From: Candidatus Tidjanibacter faecipullorum
GTDB lineage: Bacteria; Bacteroidota; Bacteroidia; Bacteroidales; Rikenellaceae
Length of the DNA: 32,114 nucleotides
Direction of reading: 5' to 3'
Assembly (NCBI GenBank): GCA_019116245.1
Contig: DXCC01000012.1
Coordinates: 1 to 32,114 of the forward strand
The first letter of the stretch is position 1; the number at the start of each line of letters is the position of its first letter. A program made the position numbers and the translations under genes. The notes under the pieces are model-generated. The model searched no databases. It saw only the letters and a program-made list of their open reading frames with translations, and was not told the origin of the DNA. Shown here one piece after another: positions 31,640 through 32,114 of this stretch.

Positions 31640-31833
31640 CCAACCCTTCAAAAGCAAACAGCATCATGGCAAAACCATCGTGGGTAACCACCCAACCCTC
31701 CTCCGGAACCGGCAACGGCTCCGTGAAAGTGAGCGCAAGCGCCTACACGGGGCGCACGCAGCGCTCCGGCAGTCTCACCTATACGGCCGAGGGCGCCGAA
31801 GAGGTCGTCCAGACGGTCAGTCAGCAGGGCAAG
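31544..31833 (+). other. BACON-like domain apparently split across two genes
   Basis: The end of gpI (31544-31636) encodes the front half of a BACON domain ending in SNTAWKIE. The next gene begins at 31666 with its back half (KPSWVTTQPSSGTGNGSVKV through VVQTVSQQGK). The two halves are in different frames and separated by a normal-looking leader. Confidence 0.5.
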
Positions 31834-32114
31834 GCGGAGTTCGTCACCGTCCAGAACGCCTCGGCCACCAAGGCCGGCGGTTCGGTCACCATCACCGGCA
31901 AGTCGAACTCCAGCAAGCTGACCTTTGCCCTCGGTACGGGCGACCTCACCATCTCTCTGCCGGGCACCTACACGGCGGCCGGTAAGTCGGCCACCAGCGG
32001 CACGGCCATCTCCGGCGACCCGGGCGGCAGCGCCGAGTTTGACTTCTCGATCACGATCAGCGTACCGGCCAACGGTACGATCGCCGCGCGCAGCCGTCAG
32101 ATCACCGTGACGAC
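31666..32114 (+). CDS. BACON-containing tail fibre or fibre-attachment protein (partial)
   Basis: The frame is open to the end of the window (149 complete codons). It starts with BACON-like sequence (MAKPSWVTTQPSSGTGNGSV, TGRTQRSGSLTYTAEG, VVQTVSQQGK) and continues with Thr/Ser/Gly-rich Ig-like sequence. BACON domains occur in Bacteroidetes glycoside hydrolases and in gut phage tail proteins, where binding to mucin or glycans has been proposed. The position behind gpI is where fibre genes lie. The leader CAACCCTTCAAAAGCAAAC resembles the one before the decoration gene. The C-terminus, and with it the receptor-binding part, is not visible. Confidence 0.72.
   Translation, partial: MAKPSWVTTQPSSGTGNGSVKVSASAYTGRTQRSGSLTYTAEGAEEVVQTVSQQGKAEFVTVQNASATKAGGSVTITGKSNSSKLTFALGTGDLTISLPGTYTAAGKSATSGTAISGDPGGSAEFDFSITISVPANGTIAARSRQITVT

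Overview
The window reads as the left part of a tailed-phage prophage integrated in a Bacteroidales chromosome. The best guess for the host is Alistipes or a close relative. This rests on GC-rich coding with Bacteroidetes habits: TAnnTTTG -7 boxes, A-rich leaders instead of strong Shine-Dalgarno sequences, a DUF5053-type small phage protein and BACON-like domains in tail genes. The genus is an inference from style, not from a marker gene.

Layout. Positions 1-338 are AT-rich and hold no convincing gene. 339-1619 (-) is a YeiH-type putative sulfate exporter interrupted by one in-frame TGA; it is probably host DNA. From about 1.9 kb the element begins. An AT-rich unknown gene and a tyrosine integrase (1914-4080, -) are followed by an AT-rich cargo patch: a small + strand gene that appears frameshifted at its start, and a HEPN-like protein (4565-5230, -). 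Next comes the lysogeny operon, with an HsdR_N/COG4748-like nuclease (5286-6356, -) behind an XRE-S24 repressor (6381-7049, -). The repressor faces a rightward early promoter whose -33 box lies inside a 28-bp palindrome (7076-7103).

Early genes (7157-11366, +) form a tightly coupled run: an HTH protein, a replication initiator with six 12-bp tandem repeats inside its coding sequence (a likely origin), a PD-(D/E)XK nuclease, small unknown proteins, a Rha/ANT antirepressor and an 81-residue protein ending in a beta-clamp-like QLNLF peptide. Then come an ASCH-like protein, a GpZ-like tail protein, a 450-base gene-free stretch with repeats just before the small terminase gene, and a self-contained hicAB toxin-antitoxin cassette between the small and large terminase genes.

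Late genes (14902 to the window end, +) combine a lambda-like head (GpA-type terminase, gpW, lambda-type portal, a protease-capsid fusion, a decoration protein, a head-tail adaptor) with a P2/Mu-like contractile tail (sheath, tube, chaperone with a -1 frameshift, tape measure, U, X, D, V, gp25/W, J, I). A small minus-strand membrane protein gene sits between the chaperone and the tape measure. The window ends inside a BACON-containing fibre gene. The lysis genes, most of the fibres and the right attachment site lie outside.

How it works together. The repressor operon holds the lysogenic state and probably co-expresses a nuclease; HEPN, HicA and that nuclease are candidate defence or maintenance cargo. 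Release of the early promoter would switch on replication, then packaging and morphogenesis. The most interesting items are the BACON domain that seems split between gpI and the fibre, the protease-capsid fusion carrying an internal copy of a decoration-protein-like segment and a possible internal start, the origin-like repeats, and the HEPN/nuclease/HicA cargo.
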